From Bacteroidales bacterium (GTDB lineage: Bacteria > Bacteroidota > Bacteroidia > Bacteroidales > VadinHA17): 64,000 nucleotides of DNA. Numbering within the stretch: position 1 is the stretch's first letter; each line of letters begins with the position of its first letter. Location: assembly GCA_020201035.1 (NCBI GenBank), contig JAIVHO010000033.1, positions 55,189 through 119,188 of the forward strand, given 5' to 3'. Shown piece by piece: positions 62,730 through 64,000 of the stretch. The position numbers were made by a program, and so were the translations under genes. The notes beneath the pieces are model-generated. The model worked only from the letters and a program-made list of their open reading frames with translations. It did not search any database and had not been told where the DNA came from.

Positions 62730-63728
62730 CTACCCCTTATTTTCAGCAAGCCACCTCTCTGAATCAATAGCTGCCATGCAACCTGTTCCTGCTGCTGTTA
62801 CAGCCTGCCGGTATACCGGGTCCTGAACATCACCACAGGCAAATACTCCGGGCACATTGGTTTTGGAGGTTCCCGGAATTGTTTTAATATATCCCACCTC
62901 ATCGGTATCGAGATAGGGTTTGAATATATCCGAGTTAGGTGTATGGCCTATTGCCAGAAAGAAACCGTCTATCTTTATATCCACCATCTCTTCATCCGGG
63001 TTACCCTTTCTCTTTACCAGATGAGCTCCTTCAACACCATTCTCCCCAAAGAGATCGACAGTTTCATGCTCCCATAGTATTTCAATATTTTCTATACCAA
63101 ATACCCTCTCCTGCATCGCTTTTGATGCCCTCAGTTCATCCCTCCTGACGATCATATAGACCTTCCGTGCCAGTCCGGCCAGATAGCTTGCCTCTTCGCA
63201 TGCGGTATCGCCGCCGCCGACAACAGCTACATCCTTGCCTCGGTAAAAGAAGCCGTCGCATGTGGCACATGCTGATACCCCCTGTCCTGAATATTTTGTT
63301 TCAGCCTCAATGCCCAGGTACTTGGCGGTTGCACCGGTTGATATAATTACCACCTCAGCCTCAATAAGTATCTTTTCATCAATCGTTACTATAAATGGTC
63401 GCTTTGAAAAATCGACCGAGGTAGCTATTCCGAATCTTACCTCGGTACCGAATCGCTCAGCCTGCTTCTTAAAATCCTCCATCATCACAGGGCCGGTAAC
63501 TCCGTCAGGGTAGCCAGGGTAATTATCCACCTCCGTTGTTGTAGTAAGCTGTCCGCCCATCTGCAGTCCTGTATACATCACCGGGTTGAGATTAGCCCGG
63601 GCTGCATATATTGCCGCAGTATATCCGGCCGGACCGGAACCGATAATAAGACATTTCACCTTCTCAGCTGTTCCTGTCCCCTCTTTTGCAGGCTCCTTAT
63701 TGATATCCATAGATTTAAAAAGCTCCAT
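62730..63728 (-). CDS. trxB: Thioredoxin reductase
   Basis: An NADPH-dependent flavoenzyme reducing thioredoxin. The 332 residues carry FAD motif KCLIIGSGPAGYTAAIYAAR, the redox-active CATC in SACATCDGFFYRG near residue 155, the NADPH motif AVVGGGDTACEEASYLAGLA and the C-terminal FACGDVQDPVYRQAVTAAGT. A 20-residue N-terminal extension before VKCLIIG (SMDINKEPAKEGTGTAEK) is longer than in E. coli. It probably heads its own transcript; the next gene on the same strand upstream is the partial one at the window's right edge. Confidence 0.95.
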   Translation of the reverse strand: MELFKSMDINKEPAKEGTGTAEKVKCLIIGSGPAGYTAAIYAARANLNPVMYTGLQMGGQLTTTTEVDNYPGYPDGVTGPVMMEDFKKQAERFGTEVRFGIATSVDFSKRPFIVTIDEKILIEAEVVIISTGATAKYLGIEAETKYSGQGVSACATCDGFFYRGKDVAVVGGGDTACEEASYLAGLARKVYMIVRRDELRASKAMQERVFGIENIEILWEHETVDLFGENGVEGAHLVKRKGNPDEEMVDIKIDGFFLAIGHTPNSDIFKPYLDTDEVGYIKTIPGTSKTNVPGVFACGDVQDPVYRQAVTAAGTGCMAAIDSERWLAENKG

Positions 63729-63841
63729 TACAATAATTTTAAATTCCTGATTAAGTTTACGTTAACAATGCTGATTGTTATATCAGCAAAGTTTACCGGT
63801 GACAAAGTTAAGAAAAAGAAATCTTCTGTATGTGACTGTTG

Positions 63842-64000
63842 TTACATTGTACCTGTTATCAGCACTGCGCTGCCGCTTCCCTGTTTCCGCACGGTGATAT
63901 TTCCCGGCACAGATTCCTGTTCAAGGTACCTGTCAAGGTTCTCAGCCGCCTCCGGGGTGTCAGCCCGCAGCAGTATTGTCACACCCTCCTCTGCTGTTGT
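63842..64000 (-). CDS. C-terminal end of an unidentified protein (partial)
   Basis: The minus-strand frame is open from the window edge to a TAA at 63844-63842, giving about 52 residues: TTAEEGVTILLRADTPEAAE, then NLDRYLEQESVPGN and QGSGSAVLITGTM. Codon use resembles the neighbouring genes, so it looks like a real C-terminus. I do not recognise the family. The remainder lies outside the window. The 113 bp between this stop and the trxB start carry no recognisable promoter box. Confidence 0.55.
   Translation of the reverse strand, partial: TTAEEGVTILLRADTPEAAENLDRYLEQESVPGNITVRKQGSGSAVLITGTM

Noticed and set aside
1..64000. tRNA or rRNA genes
   Set aside because: No cloverleaf with a CCA-like end or conserved rRNA segment was recognised in any intergenic gap; gaps are short apart from those described.

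Overview
The window comes from a member of the Bacteroidota, most likely an anaerobic, fermentative Bacteroidales-type organism. Four things point there. Several genes are characteristic of the phylum (PUR-alpha/DUF3276, DUF5606, the PorD-like DUF4835 protein, a 320-residue NusB, the omega subunit and BamD in one operon). Five promoters carry the Bacteroidota TTG / TAnnTTTG boxes with 18-20 bp spacing. A trimeric NAD-linked [FeFe] hydrogenase and a transhydrogenase of the Nfn type indicate ferredoxin-based anaerobic metabolism. No rRNA, tRNA, CRISPR array or transposase gene was found.

Layout. 1-4943: 3' part of a hydrogenase operon (ATPase fragment, thioredoxin-like ferredoxin, HydB, HydA, HydC). 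4949-9421: a YgiQ radical-SAM protein and, divergently, a large TPR protein. 9493-13001: LysM/periplasmic-binding protein, ECF sigma factor, small membrane protein and Spy-like periplasmic protein in one operon. 13081-16687: dihydroorotate-dehydrogenase-like protein and NfnB/NfnA. 16989-17330: non-coding tandem repeats. 17354-22754: PurC, PhoH, a SAM hydroxide adenosyltransferase-like protein, MazG, agmatinase and pyruvoyl arginine decarboxylase. 22858-30569: a VPS10-like secreted protein, DUF5606, then the operon nusB-DUF1573-yajC-ybbR-coaE-dnaJ/terB. 30726-33851: PUR protein, DUF456, catabolic-type ornithine carbamoyltransferase and carbamate kinase. 34046-41559: FtsK, LolA, PgpH, a MITE/REP-like non-coding element and an NlpC/P60 hydrolase. 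41565-44460: histidine degradation (formimidoyltransferase-cyclodeaminase, disrupted; imidazolonepropionase). 44581-53149: an Omp85-like barrel, DUF819 permease, and the operon bamD-rpoZ-coaBC-DUF4835-recN-fabI. 53405-59382: a serine-palmitoyltransferase-like enzyme fused to a membrane segment, then a DMSO-reductase-family operon (catalytic subunit, Fe-S subunit, anchor, TorD-like chaperone). 59464-64000: a small barrel protein, SRPBCC protein, UvrB, thioredoxin reductase and a partial gene.

Metabolic theme. HydABC couples H2 to ferredoxin plus NAD(H); NfnAB couples ferredoxin and NADH to NADPH. Arginine can go to agmatine and putrescine, citrulline can yield ATP through ArgF/ArcC, and histidine is degraded through HutI and FTCD.

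The most unusual signals are three interrupted or rearranged housekeeping genes: coaBC broken exactly at an A11 run; FTCD with about 35 codons missing and a frame change at the domain junction; and the SPT-like gene whose last segment is replaced by a membrane domain. Alongside these are many short tandem duplications at gene ends and in leaders, and a 162-bp element with perfect 17-bp terminal inverted repeats enclosing covarying hairpins.
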